Assembly (NCBI GenBank): GCA_013368445.1
Contig: JAACJO010000014.1
Location: forward strand, 806,001-870,000
Length of the DNA stretch: 64,000 nucleotides
Reading direction: 5' to 3'
DNA from: Leucocoprinus leucothites
Lineage: Eukaryota; Basidiomycota; Agaricomycetes; Agaricales; Agaricaceae
Both the position numbers and the translations under genes were made by a program. Positions 38,219 through 49,472 of the stretch are shown here, piece after piece. Positions within the stretch are counted from its first letter, which is position 1, and each line of letters opens with the position of its first letter. The notes under the pieces were generated by a model. The model was not told the DNA's origin. It saw only the letters and a list, made by a program, of their open reading frames with translations, and did not search any database.

Positions 38219-40786
38219 ATGAACGGGATGAGCGATTTGCCGAATCACTCTTCTGCAGTCGAGGAAAAGCTACTGCAAAAATCCCACGCTTCGCTGTATA
38301 CTTCCTGGACAAGACCTCTATACCTCCCCATTCCTGGTGTCCGCACACGCAGGCTTCGCGTCCTCGTTCCAAATCTCTCTTTCTTTTTCCCCAACTCCAA
38401 CTCCCGCGGCAGCATTATCATTGGCAACAACGCCAACCCCGTCTCCCGAATAATGCTCGTCAAGCGCAGGCGCACGTCGCTCCTCGCTGTCCTGGCCACT
38501 GTAGCCGTCTTTTTCACTTTTGTGACGCTTCTTCGCAAGCGCGGCTCCACAGTCTGGGTGGACGAGGGCAGCAACGAACCCACAACGCTCGTCTTTCACA
38601 GGAAGGACCTCCAGAAAATTTGGGAATGGGAGATTGAGAGTGGACACTATCCAAGCTATGCCAACAGTACGTGCCTCGTCTGTATTTGATTCTTATAGCA
38701 GATCTCTCAACCTTTCAATGTAGTACCCGTGCAAATTGGCTTGAAGAAGGCCCCAGTGAATCCAGCAGTGCCGAAAAAGGCGCCAAAAATCAAGCCGACA
38801 CGCTACCGCCCACCAAACGCCAGAGACGTCATCACCGATACGACGGGGGCCGGTCCCAAGCGTGTCTACCTTGATATTCAGAGCCATCCTCCCGACGTGG
38901 CATATCCTCCTCGGCCGGTTCCAGGGAGCGTAGCAGATATGGACGAAATCATGCGTCACTGTGATTTTACTCAAAATAAGGTATATTCGGTTCCAACCCC
39001 TATGCACGTTGATGAAAGTTTAATTAACTGAATCGTGCCATAGTACGTCCGTGATTGTCTCGAAGTCCTCCGTATCGGCGGTGGACTTGATAATGGCGAC
39101 CGGCTACGTCGTGCAAATCTCAACGACTGGAAATACATCTACATAGAAGAACCCGATAACACTACCCAAACGACTCACAATTATGACCACTACGACTCAC
39201 CTGGGACAACGGCCAACATACCCCACCCCAAGGGCCTACGTTTCTCTGACGACCCCGATGCGGGACTCTCGATGAAGCTCAACGTTGAGCCCGAGCTCCA
39301 GGTCACCCTTGGCTCTACACTCGAACACCGTCCCACGTCAACACTCTCTGAACCCTGCGACCCCGAAAATCCTCGCCTGTACCATATGTTCTGGACAGGC
39401 CCTTTCACGGACAAACCCTATCTCGCGATCCTTTCCTTCCTTTTCACACAAAACACGGGTATCCATATGTCCAAATGGCCAAGCGACGCAAAAGTGTGTC
39501 GTCCGCAGTTTTGGTTATGGATTAATCCTGGACCGGCAGCGGCTGTGCCAAACCCAAACGCGCTACATGATATGTACGAACAGCTCAAGTCTAATCCTTG
39601 GGCGTCACCGTTCTTGCATCCGAGGTTCGACGATGTGATTAAATTCAAGATGTGGAATACCACTGAACAGTTGGATGGGATTGACGAGATTAAGGATGAG
39701 TGGAGAGCGTTGCAGGACAGTCTGTTCAATTCTGGTGGTCATATCATCAGTGTGTCGCAGAAAAAGAAGAAGGCCGCATCCTCTACCCTCGCCCAAACCG
39801 CTGGTGCCAATGCGACTGTTGCTGCTGTTCCTGGTGCAACTGGCTCAGACGATGTCGAGGACGACGACCTCACCAATCGTACCGGCTCCAAATCAAGCTC
39901 ATCCTACGATCGACTCTCCGTTATCCTCTCAGACATGGCTCGCTTTGTCCTCTGTCACCGATTCGGTGGTGTGTATCTTGATGCGGACACAATCCTCCTT
40001 CGTGACTGGGAAGAAATATGGGGTTGGAAAGGAGCTTTCGCATACCGGTGGTCTCGATTGCCCAAGTACAACACTGCCGTGCTACGGATGCACAAGAAGT
40101 CTGCACTGGGGACATTTTTGTTCAGGACGGCTTTGAAGAACGGGCTGGATTTCCATCCAATGACGGTATCAAGATATACAGCCGACGCGCATCTAGAGGG
40201 GTTGTTGTTGAGGCTACCAGATGCATTATTTGATTCAGCGTGGTTGAATACAGAAAACTACCAGAGGGAGAGGCCACCACAGCCTTATTTCACCGAGTAA
40301 GTTTTTTCTATTTTTAGGGTTGTGAGTCGTATTGATATATGTTTGGTCGTGTAGGTTCGGAGACTTTTTCGATACCCCTGTACAGAACAGTGCAGCTCCT
40401 CAGGCTCTTGGTTTCCGAGGGTTCTTCCGCGGAGCTTACTCATACCACTTCCACAATTTCTGGTACGTCTTCCTTTCTGTCCCCTCTCTACTCTACCGCT
40501 CATTCCTGACCCTCACTCTTCCCTTCAATCAAACAACAGGTGGAAACCATTCGACCCGGCGCGTAATTGGCCTGACTTGGGCTCCCGCTTCAAGGCAGGC
40601 GAAGATAAAGCAAAGGCAACATTAGTGAAAGAAGGAAAATTGACAGCGGCAGAGGCGGAAGCGAATGGGAGGGATCTGTCGAGCGATAAGAGGGATTTGG
40701 ATTGGTCGGCTGTGCTAAAGAGGACGTTTGAGGCCTATCTGAGAGGGGAGAGACCGAATATGTACGGAGAATGGATACAGTGGTAA
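38219..40786 (+). CDS. GT32-type glycosyltransferase with DXD motif (type II membrane protein)
   Basis: Exons 38219-38666, 38724-38980, 39044-40296, 40355-40462 and 40540-40786 give 770 residues. A transmembrane anchor (TSLLAVLATVAVFFTFVTLL) sits near residues 86-105 after a basic KRRR, giving a type II Golgi topology. The sugar-binding DXD-containing domain is recognised at RLSVILSDMARFVLCHRFGG followed by VYLDADTILLRDW (DADT is the metal-binding DXD). A Lys/Ser/Ala-rich insertion of about 50 residues lies just before it. The C-terminal part (GAYSYHFHNFWWKPFDPARNW) completes the fold. By family the enzyme transfers a hexose or similar sugar in the secretory pathway; donor and acceptor are not deducible. 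An alternative start at 38453 (MLVKRRRTS) would place the anchor right at the N-terminus, as in most type II enzymes. Confidence 0.85.
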
Positions 40787-41570
40787 GAGCGACGTGGTCT
40801 CGTGTTCCATGCCAGAGGTGGGAAGATGATGGATGAGGAGATGTTGAGTGGCGGATATGCGATTATTGCGATCATTAGACTTTTGGTGGAAGGTAGCTGG
40901 GGTGAAGGCGTTGCTCAATTTTTCTGATGTGGAATTATTTTGGTTGTTCGGTTGTTCTTTCTTTCTCTTTTTAAAATAGTTCAAGCTTGCTTTCAAGTAT
41001 CCGACCGCCCTTTGGATGGTCATTGACGCTTTCTCCCTCTCGCACCCCCCTCACCTCTTCAAATTTTCGTAATCTGTCTCCGATTTTTTCACTCCTCCTA
41101 GTTAGTGAATACTACTATACATTACATACATTATTTGTTATCAAATGTGCTTTTCCCTCTCTCGGGTATACATGGATTTCTTTTTACTTTTCCGTATCTA
41201 GCGTCCTCAGGTTTTGGTATAGACGCGCGATGGATATTAATGATTATTTATTGTAATTGTTTGATCTATGTAAGGTACGGTTTGGTTTATGGTATATTTC
41301 AAATACACGTTCACCTCCGGTCTAATATTGGCACGCATTACCCTTAAGACCGCCTGTACCATCTGAAAACACACAAAAGTGGTAGCTGATGCCATTCCAG
41401 TTTAATACAAGCATTTCTCTGTCAGTGCACACTTGCTGGATGAGGATTTGATCACGCATCAAGCTGATAGATATTTTTGGTAATTACTGTACTGTTACGA
41501 GCGAGATCTAGCTCGTCTCACCCTCAACCGTCCCATCCCAACCAATTACTACTATAAACGACGACTAGAA
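40787..41570. other. Intergenic region after the glycosyltransferase
   Basis: AT-rich 3-prime flank with pyrimidine tracts; short frames only. It marks the left edge of the gene-poor accessory stretch. Confidence 0.4.
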
Positions 41571-42750
41571 TGAGCAAAAAAGGCGAATTCCCGGCTTCGG
41601 TCTTAGGGATCTCGAACTTTCCAAAGCCATCCGCATCCTCGAAGACCGAGAGAGAGAGGAAGAAGAGGACGTGGTGGAAGAAGCCTCGCAGAGCCTTGCT
41701 GCGAACGTCGTTTCAGACAAGATTACAGACCTTCTCGCGGCACTGAGAGCGAAAGCAGAGGCCCCCTTGGTCGGTCCCGTAGAGTTGGTTCTGTCTTTCA
41801 ATTCACCTGATGTCCTATGAAAGTCTATTCCTATCTCCACCATAGACTTTGATATACTGGATGAACAGCTTAACATCTCCCCCGGGGTTCGTCTGTTCAT
41901 AAACGGCAATCATGCAGACCGGGGTGGCCGAAAGCGTTGCTCAAGGTGGAGGGACTTATACGACTTCGGAACGCTTGTATCGCCACCTCAACATGCTCGA
42001 AATTTTGGCTCCCAAAATTGTGCAGCTCTTACTCTGCTAAGCGGCGTTTACCTTGCTTAAGTGCTACTACAGAAGGAGGCGGATGCTCGCCTATAGATAG
42101 ACGCTATCTTCTTCCGAATGTCGGCCATGTTATCAGGGAGCAGGAACATGGTACTCAACATCGGGCAACACATCCCGGCAGTGGTCATTTCTGTGCCAGG
42201 CCAAAAACCTTCCTCGCAGATCAATGGAACGATCGATTACGCTGCTCTCACAACAGACACTCACAAACATGGTGCGTCTACGTCTTTCCTTTTTTTAAAA
42301 AAAGGTCCACATAAAGGCAGTGGAGCTATGGAATGGTGGGAACTGGGGAAAAGGCCATTATCTCGACACTTCTTAGCGGGAATAGGGAAGGTGCCGTATG
42401 TCCATGCAGAATAGAAAACTGGGTTGTTTATGGGGCTCTTAGGTTCAAGCGCTTCCCGCAGGCATGATCTAGTGTACCTAAAACTCCTGAATGCAGAATC
42501 GACTTCTGATTATAATTTGAACAGCATATTTCCGCGTGTCTATCTAGGGTCCTATTGGATTTCTTTTAGTATACTTCTGACGGACCAGAACCAGATGAAT
42601 TACCATCATGAGCATTTCAGGCACATGGCCGTAGAAGGGTACTCTAGGGCTCCTGATGGGCATTATCATTTTGCCGAAGGGAATCCAATTATGTGTAGCC
42701 TTGAATTTTACTCCGATTTCTTCAAGAGGTTGGCGTGCGCCACATAGCAG
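41571..42750 (+). pseudogene. Decayed unidentified reading frame
   Basis: Protein-like plus-strand sequence is spread over several frames. From about 41580 a charged helical stretch reads IPGFGLRDLELSKAIRILED, followed by a Glu-rich run and LVGPVELVLSFNSPDVL, interrupted by TGA at 41817-41819, then continuing as DFDILDEQLNISPGVRLFIN in the same frame. Further pieces follow in other frames at 42118-42411 (VVISVPGQKPSSQINGTIDYA) and 42424-42744 (YWISFSILLTDQNQMNYHHE). No set of splice sites joins these convincingly, and I do not recognise the family. It may be a degraded gene or several unrelated fragments; the call rests on the length and quality of the open pieces only. Confidence 0.35.
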
Positions 42751-43647
42751 TACCGGAGTTCAAGAAGCAGAAGAATCATCAAAAACTACAAAAAAGGACT
42801 ACCAACACCCCTGCCAAAACCATATGGATTACCGGACGGAGTAACTAGCCACTCACGAGCCCATTCAAGTGAAATCCTATTCGAGATCGCCTGTGCTCCT
42901 GCCAGGGCCTTCCTCAGTTAGATATATGACTCAAGAGCTGCGATCGCTCCAGCATGTCCTACCCAACATATCTCATGGAGCTGTATTATACGGCCACTTA
43001 TTCTAACTGTATCAAAGAAGACCCGGCTTCGATATTTTGCGCGCATGTACATCGCGAACCGACCACGATAGACACAGGAAACACAGGGGCTTAATCTGGT
43101 GATGTGACACTCCTCTGATGGGGCACGTCGCTCGGTCTGGCGTCTGGCATCACCACGACACCAGGTGATATCATTGCTGTCGAATGCGTATCCAGAAACC
43201 AGAAGTTCACCAACAAAGCAACAAAATGGACTTCGTGGAAAGACGGATGCGTACCAGATACAAATGCAACTGGGGCAACGGTGGCACCAGCCGAGCCGGG
43301 ATTGTTCGTCAGATATATCGTAACCAATTGCCACACTAAACTTCAATTGCTCGGACGGTGGCCACCATCTCAAGAGTCAATCCAAAGAACGAGCGAGTCA
43401 TTTCGACCAATGTTCGATAGGTGGTTACTGCTATCCAGCGGTCGTGCGACTGGAGCCTATCAAACGGAATCAAACTGGACGTTAACCAGGATTTGATGCG
43501 GCAGCCTAAGATATGAAATTGTGCACGTTAAATGTTAATATATTGATTACTTGGTCTTCATAATATGGGTGTCGTAGTATCGCTAATCTGCCTCGATCCT
43601 GACATACCCATCCAAACACAAACCAACCCCCGAGTGTTATGGTATTG
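42751..43647. other. Gene-poor stretch, no supported gene
   Basis: Overlapping frames on both strands (minus 42918-43373, 151 codons; plus 43281-43496) have no family match that I can see. A plus-strand peptide around GDIIAVECVSRNQKF is open only briefly. Left as unassigned. Confidence 0.3.
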
Positions 43648-44679
43648 TCAACAGTACCGAAAGGCGGGTATGCAGCGGACCAGCCAGTCCATTTGTTGGA
43701 AATAGGGTCCGCAAACAAACGGCACAATCAAGTTCCAATACCTGTACTTTTTGCGAAACAAAATCTCTTCCTGGTGCGCAGCTGCAGTCATAGCAGCATA
43801 TTCAAACCATGGAGGATAGAACCCTGCGTTTCCCCAGTCGATGATCCACAATTGTCCATCCTCCCCGATTATCATATTTCTTGGTGTAAGATCTTGGTGT
43901 CCGAGAACAAGCTCAGACATGTTGCATTTCTCGTTGTGATATGGGCTTCCGACGAATACTGCCCTCGAGTAATACTGGTCTAATAATGCGGAAAATTCAG
44001 CTGATGTGTCGAAGGGACCGATTGTCCCCAGAGCTTCGCCTAAAACCCTATAGTTATCAATAGGCTGAGGTTGAGAGCTGACTGGACCAGGAGGAGTGGT
44101 TGAAGGTGCCTTGATTCGATGAAGTTGACGGATATATTTCCGTAAGGTAAAAGCGACCCATATCTTCTTCCATATGGTCAGCTGATTCCATACATCGGCA
44201 AGAGCTTGGCCTTTGATGTAATCTTGAACGAGATAGAATACATAGTCGTTTCGCTTGATGACGCGACGAATCCGAGGGACTGGTATGGTAGTTTGTGCAT
44301 AAGCAAGGTTTTGGGCGTTGGCCTCGAAGCACTCGCTGGGTAAGCTGACGGCATTTGGCGCGTATTCCACGTATTTGCAGATCGTCTGAGGAGAAGTTAT
44401 ATACACATGGTCCATGGCCGGGTGAAGCAGTTCTCCCGAAGATTTGATGATGTTGATGATCTCCTCGTTTGTGACATGGTCAATGTCAGATGTCTGAATC
44501 GATTTTGAGTTCGTGGCATGGATATGGTGTTGATTTTATCTTACGGTGAGCGCCTTCGTGGTTCTACGGTGAAGATGGATAGCGGAAAAGAAAATATCCA
44601 AGAAATCAGCGCAGGTACATACTGCAAAGTAGATGTATCTCTTCCACCAGGGCACGCGGTAGAGATCAAGAGCAAACAT
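43648..44679 (-). CDS. APH-fold kinase with hydrophobic N-terminus, intact copy
   Basis: Exons 44545-44679 and 43648-44493 (51-bp intron, GTAAGA donor) give 326 residues. The phosphotransferase (APH/ChoK-like) fold is recognised by VPRIRRVIKRNDYVFYLVQD (N-lobe hinge), the catalytic loop GHQDLTPRNMIIGEDG, the metal-binding IDWGNAGFYPPWFEYA and CGPYFQQMDW. The first exon encodes a hydrophobic segment (RYIYFAVCTCADFLDIFFSA) that is conserved in the pseudogene at 28.6 kb, suggesting a membrane or organelle association. Two active-site positions differ from the usual family pattern and from the pseudogene: HQD for HGD and IDWG for IDWE, so activity is uncertain. Start chosen to match the pseudogene exon of the same length; longer in-frame starts exist up to 44790. 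Substrate unknown; fungal members are not aminoglycoside resistance genes. Confidence 0.8.
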
Positions 44680-45437
44680 TACTTGGTATAATCCCTCTAC
44701 GTGGTGGGTGAGTGGAAGTGTTTGTTTGGTCATATTTTGATTGGAAGGTCCCATCAAGCTGACGCCCACGATGGCTCCCCAAAAATACATTTCAGCGCTG
44801 TGTGGCGCAGAGTCAGAGTCAAAGCCGTAGATTCATCGAAACACATGAACACGAGATCTTCAAGAAGAAGAAGCTGATAGAACCTACATACAAGGCCTGA
44901 ATGTCGGTTTGTGTGTGGTTTGGGCGTTTATTTCTTATCGGATGTGACCACTGGGAAATTGCCTTATTCAAAAGGGTTTTCGTCAGTTTGATGGAATCGT
45001 AGATTTTCAGATCTTTGAATGCCCTTGTCCTTACTCGTTGCAAGCTGTTAATCTGTTTAAGTGCTCAGCTTTAGCGAGCGGAGGTGACTCAAGGGCTTAG
45101 GTATAAAAGGGTTCGCCGCTCTGCCTACGATGGTGTACCAATACCAGGGCCAGAAATCTCCACTGCTTCTACTTCGACGGGTATAGCTATTGCTTCAGTG
45201 ACGTGTTCAAGATGTCATCTAATCCTCAGCCGGTCAGATCGATTCAACAGTAGCGATACCGTTCAGCTGACTGGTTATTCGTGTCTTTTATTTCGATAGT
45301 ATCCAATCAAACTTGGAAACCTCGACCTGCAGAGTTTTTGGGACCGAGACGTATTGAATTTTAGGGTGACTGCGACCGTTCCAGTAGGACCTGCAGCGAT
45401 ATACTTCAACGAAAAACCAGTTGTCCATTGGTAAGCG

Positions 45438-45989
45438 ATGGTTCTCATATCTGGACCAATACGTACCGGCTTACTTCCATTTGAAGGCGATTTGTTGCTG
45501 TCATGCGGCAGGTTGACGACAGCGCAAAACAAGCTGTGGAAGCCATATTTTTCCACGTTGAGAAACCATATGTCATCAGCCCTTATTTACAGGTCAAGTA
45601 AGCCCTCGTGTCGTTATTGTGCACAAAACAATACTCATGGCAAGGGGGGCAGAGTCGAGTTCAAAAATCGCTTGGAGTCTCGTTTCGGGCATCTTGGAGA
45701 GGTGGTTTTTGATCTAAGGCAAGGACGGAGAGTGACACTTGGACAGGTCTATAATCTTGTCAAGGATAATGAGATGAATCGCTTCCAACACACTGGTTCA
45801 GGATCGGGATGCTTCACCTGGATCCGCCAGCTTATGGTGTACATAACCAAAAAGCATTGGCTGTTTGCAGCTGAAGTCCAAAAGCTCCAGATATTTTACG
45901 AGAAAACGAGGAACGATCATCAAGACGAATATGCATTTCCCCCTCAGGATGGCGCACATTTTGATGTAATATTCGAGGAACCTAAGTAG
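45438..45989 (+). CDS. DUF7770-like fungal protein, 5-prime end unresolved
   Basis: The frame from 45438 encodes 183 residues. The C-terminal two thirds fit the pattern I associate with the DUF7770 family of agaricomycetes: TLGQVYNLVKDNEMNRFQHT followed by GSGSGCFTWIRQLMVYITKK, where a Gly-Ser-Gly-Cys plus aromatic turn precedes a helix, then a Phe-rich end ...GAHFDVIFEEPK. The upstream part (from about 45084) is open in fragments that may be an earlier exon, but I could not find splice sites that join them with confidence. Function of the family is unknown. It lies in the accessory stretch between two APH-fold kinases. It could be a functional gene with an unrecognised first exon or a 5-prime-truncated copy. 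Confidence 0.5.
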   Translation: MVLISGPIRTGLLPFEGDLLLSCGRLTTAQNKLWKPYFSTLRNHMSSALIYRSSKPSCRYCAQNNTHGKGGRVEFKNRLESRFGHLGEVVFDLRQGRRVTLGQVYNLVKDNEMNRFQHTGSGSGCFTWIRQLMVYITKKHWLFAAEVQKLQIFYEKTRNDHQDEYAFPPQDGAHFDVIFEEPK

Positions 45990-46670
45990 CCGTCGATACT
46001 AGATGACCCAGCATGATACAAATGAAATGTGTTATTGCATAACCTGGCCAGTTGTTATTGTGACCTTTTAGTAAGTCTGACTGAACAGAATGCCCAACTG
46101 TACCCAGAAATACTCAGAATCATGGGGTTCCGCTCCGAGTCCATGTTAACTTCTTGGCCTGAGCAGTATTTTCCGGAAAGGGCAGCTTTCTACGAGCCTC
46201 GCTCCGCCGGTTCTAGTTTCTTGGACACCGTTTGTTCGAGATATTTGTTTAAAACCAGTCCATCCAAAGGAAAATTGTCTTATAGTTTAATATTGCCCCA
46301 AAGTGGCGGCCGTTGAAATGTTTTTGGTTGGGATTTATAAATTTATAATCTGTGGAAATGAGTGGTAACTACCCGAGCCAATGCTACTGAGACGTTTAGT
46401 CCCAACTCTATTCCGAATGGGTCCAGGCTCTCTTGAAAAATGTAAGGTTCCTTCGGACCAAATCGACAATGCGGAATTGACCCTAAGAGTGTGTTTGGCG
46501 TGTTGGGTCGTGGGAGCAATGTTTATCAGCTCAGCCCACTCGTTAGATGTGCGTCCAACCAAGGGCTTGGCCACGTCAGCAGAACCTGATATCCATTATC
46601 AGCATGTCTTCCACGCAGGTCGGGACTATTGAACTTTTTTGCAGAATCGGACTAATCAGAGAACTAGTAG

Positions 46671-47577
46671 GTCGCATGGGCCCCAAAGCTAAGATGGAGA
46701 TGGACGAGCAAACTCTGCTACTTCGTTAACGACTATCTCATCAAGTTCTCTTTCTACTATTGCCGCTGGAGGGGGATTCCCCAAAACGGACGGATTTACT
46801 ACTTGCCATTTGGCCTCTTGATTAAGCGAGGTTTGCGGCCCGCTGAACCAGAAGCACAGGCTACAATCCTCGCTCGCTCCATGGGTCTCTCAGTTCCTCG
46901 GATTCTCTGCTATGGGAGCTCTCAGGCAACCTTCTTTGAGCAGCCCGTTGACTTTGGGACAATACTCATGACCAAATTACCCGGGAAGACCCTCGACCAA
47001 ATCCATGAGTCTTTTTCTATCGAGGAATTGGCTGTTATCCGATCGGAAATTAGTGAACAATTGAACAAGATGCGCGCTTTTACCAGCCCTTTTGGTGGGG
47101 CTGTTTGTGGTCCTCATGGTGGTTCTGTTCGTAGCCTCGTCATACCTCTCTCCTATTGTGACCGAAGTGAGGACGTGGACAGCTTCTATGATAACCATAT
47201 CTTTTCTTTCGCAATTCAGGCTACGCCAGTCATGAAAAAGATGTTGTTCAACGTGCAGAAACTGAAAAGCTTCGGACACCGAATCGTCTTTGCTCATGGC
47301 GATTTGCAACCACACAATATTATGGTGGAAGATGGACATGTCACTGGCATCATTGACTGGGAATTCGGAGCATGGTAAGTGAGACGTGTTTTGGATGTAT
47401 CTATGCTCAGCCAATCCCAATAGGCTTCCGGAATACTGGGACTATGTGAATCCATTGACCCGAATGGATGATAACTGGAGGCATGATATTATGTGGAAGA
47501 TTCCCGGGCATGAACGATACTTGGAGGAACGTGATCTGTGGACACAGCTAATGTTCCTAATCGAGGAAACTTTGTGA
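46671..47577 (+). CDS. APH-fold kinase (second subfamily), start unresolved
   Basis: Open from 46671 with an intron at 47375-47423 (GTAAGT donor), ending at TGA 47575-47577. The kinase-like fold is clear: GRIYYLPFGLLIKRG (N-lobe lysine strand), EPEAQATILARSMGLSVPRI, ILMTKLPGKTLDQI (hinge), catalytic loop AHGDLQPHNIMVEDGHVTGI with IDWEFGAWLPEYWDY as the metal-binding segment. All key residues (HGD, N, D) are present, so this copy looks catalytically competent. It belongs to the large fungal APH group with the HGDLxPHN signature, distinct from the 44-kb gene (HxDLTPRN). No ATG is in frame before the conserved N-lobe; a stop lies just upstream at 46668, so a short 5-prime exon is required, possibly around 46.60 kb. 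Substrate unknown. Confidence 0.72.
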
Positions 47578-47639
47578 ATCGAAGTTGGATAGGTCGCACA
47601 TCTTTGGGCGGAAAGGCCTCAGGTACTGTGTAGCGGACT

Positions 47640-48000
47640 AAAGAATATCAATTGCACAAACAAATTCCAATACTCGTGTTTTTACTAAACAAAGTCTCTT
47701 CCTAGTGGCACAGCTACAGTTATAGTGGTATATTCACACTATGAAGGATAGAAGCCAGCATCCTCCCCCAATAAGAGATCTTCAGGGTGCCAAAAACGAG
47801 CTTCGAACCCCTTCAAAAGTTATAAAGGGTGTCTGATAACGCAGAAAAGCCAATTAAACTGTCAAAGAGACCAACCGCTGAAGCAGTGTAATCATTATTC
47901 GAGCTTAAAGCTTGTTTACGCAAGGCTAATGACGACAAACAATCAGGCCCGCAACATAGGTCACCGGGAAACAAAGGCTCCACCCCGCGGGTGGAAAAGG
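47640..48000 (-). pseudogene. Third, strongly eroded APH-fold kinase copy
   Basis: Reading the minus strand, the segment at about 47650-47760 still matches the 3-prime half of the intact 44-kb gene: an eroded DLLLGED, AGFYPS, then a stop where the intact gene has Trp-Phe, EYTT, and KHEYWNLFVQ for KYRYWNLIVP. Upstream, 47820-47895 matches the intact gene region at about 43975-44040 nucleotide by nucleotide with many substitutions. The catalytic loop region has suffered deletions and stops. Same strand as the intact gene, which lies about 4 kb to the left. This is a relic, not a gene. Confidence 0.7.
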
Positions 48001-48009
48001 AGCTCAAGC

Positions 48010-49472
48010 TCCCTTCTGAGACTTTCTGGTGTCCCTACCTATCACCATCACCTCGCAAGACCGCCGTCTACGAAGATTCGGTGGTACTGCACTGCTAAAC
48101 TGATTCCCCAGCGTGAACCCTACAGGCCCATCTAGCGTCATTGGAGGTTGAGGTAGAGTGCTCACTATCCCTACTAGAGAGAACAAAGGTTCTCACTGTG
48201 TTCTACAGATTTTCCTTGCTCTCGAAAAAAGAACATTTGACACCACGAGGCATGATCAGCCTCGGCAGCTCATCGGCAACCTCCCAATGCGGTACACACA
48301 CCACGGAAGCGACCAACTTGAAGTCCCTTGCATAGCCATAGGGCTTCTACCAGATTATTCCTGTACCATTGTTCACCGATCATTCAAAGTTCTAGCTTCG
48401 AGAACATGCAGACACACAGTGATTCGCGATCGAGGTTGACGATAACAGCATGTTAACCTCAAGTTACAGATTGCACGTACCCGACGAAGATGTTGTGGAG
48501 CCCGACCAGTGCCGACTTGTTGTGCTTACCATTCATAGAGGTCACAAGCTGCCTCGTGTTGGCCAACACCTCCCGAAACTTGTTGTATGCCGTACTTATT
48601 GTACTTGCGTGACCAATCATCTTGATGATGCATCATGTTTTTGAGTCTGACGCTCAAACACTTTGATTAGATGGAGCCCCTACTACTAGAATTGTTATGA
48701 TCTGCCGTCCGGAACACTCAAGGAACACCCTATTGATTTCAGGCTCGACGGAACTACTGCACGTAGGCACTGACTAAATTCAATACCGTAGAACAGCCCT
48801 GTATTAACCTTCGAAGCGGTTTTTCGAGTAGGTGAAGGAACAATACAGTCTTTCCATCCTTTTTTCGCGCAGAATGATCACTGACACGGGCAGTAGATAC
48901 GCTCTAATGATCAGGAGCCTCCATAATAACATCACCACCACCACCCCCATACGATACAATTGTATAATCTCGGACTCATTACCGCACTCTCCCATAGATT
49001 CCGGAGTACCCATCTTCGGGAATCCTGAGCAAACATGCGCACAGCAGCCTGCATTTCTCATCCTATACGTACTACTGCGTACAGCAGATAAGCCCTTGCC
49101 AGGTAATCTGGAAGGACTTCTGAAGCATGAAAAATGAAACATGCATCATCATCGAAATGACCATCCCTCGGTTTGCCTCGAGGCAAGGAGGGGTGTTCGA
49201 GTCCCTGACTTGACTTAGTCTCGGTCAATGGTCCGACTCCGTTTAATGAATGAACACTTTGTATGACCGGGTGATGCATGAACTCATTGGTCGGTTATGC
49301 ATTATGAATCGTCTGGTCACTGCCACTCTGTGCGTGGCTGGGAGCATGAACTTCGAGCTTACTTACGCCCGGCGCAGTGCGTGTTCCATGTATATACGTA
49401 GAGTATAAAGCACCCCTCAAGGCATCCTCTCCCTCGAGTATCCCTTTTCTTCTTCTCTCGTAGAAAACAACC
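48010..49472. other. Gene-poor stretch before the low-complexity membrane protein
   Basis: No supported gene. On the minus strand between 48250 and 48650 some protein-like phrases (for example FREVLANTRQLVTSM) are broken by stops and suggest decayed coding sequence of unknown origin. The last few hundred bases, with CT-rich tracts from about 49.42 kb, look like the promoter and leader of the next gene. Confidence 0.35.

Noticed and set aside
41565..41909. Minus-strand open frame of 114 codons
   Set aside because: Its Ser-rich sequence is the complement of a Glu/Lys-rich plus-strand stretch, which looks more like real protein.
45275..45556. Minus-strand frame with AYQWTTGFSLKYIAAGP
   Set aside because: Looks protein-like, but it overlaps the probable 5-prime part of the DUF7770-like gene on the other strand and has no family match; left unannotated.
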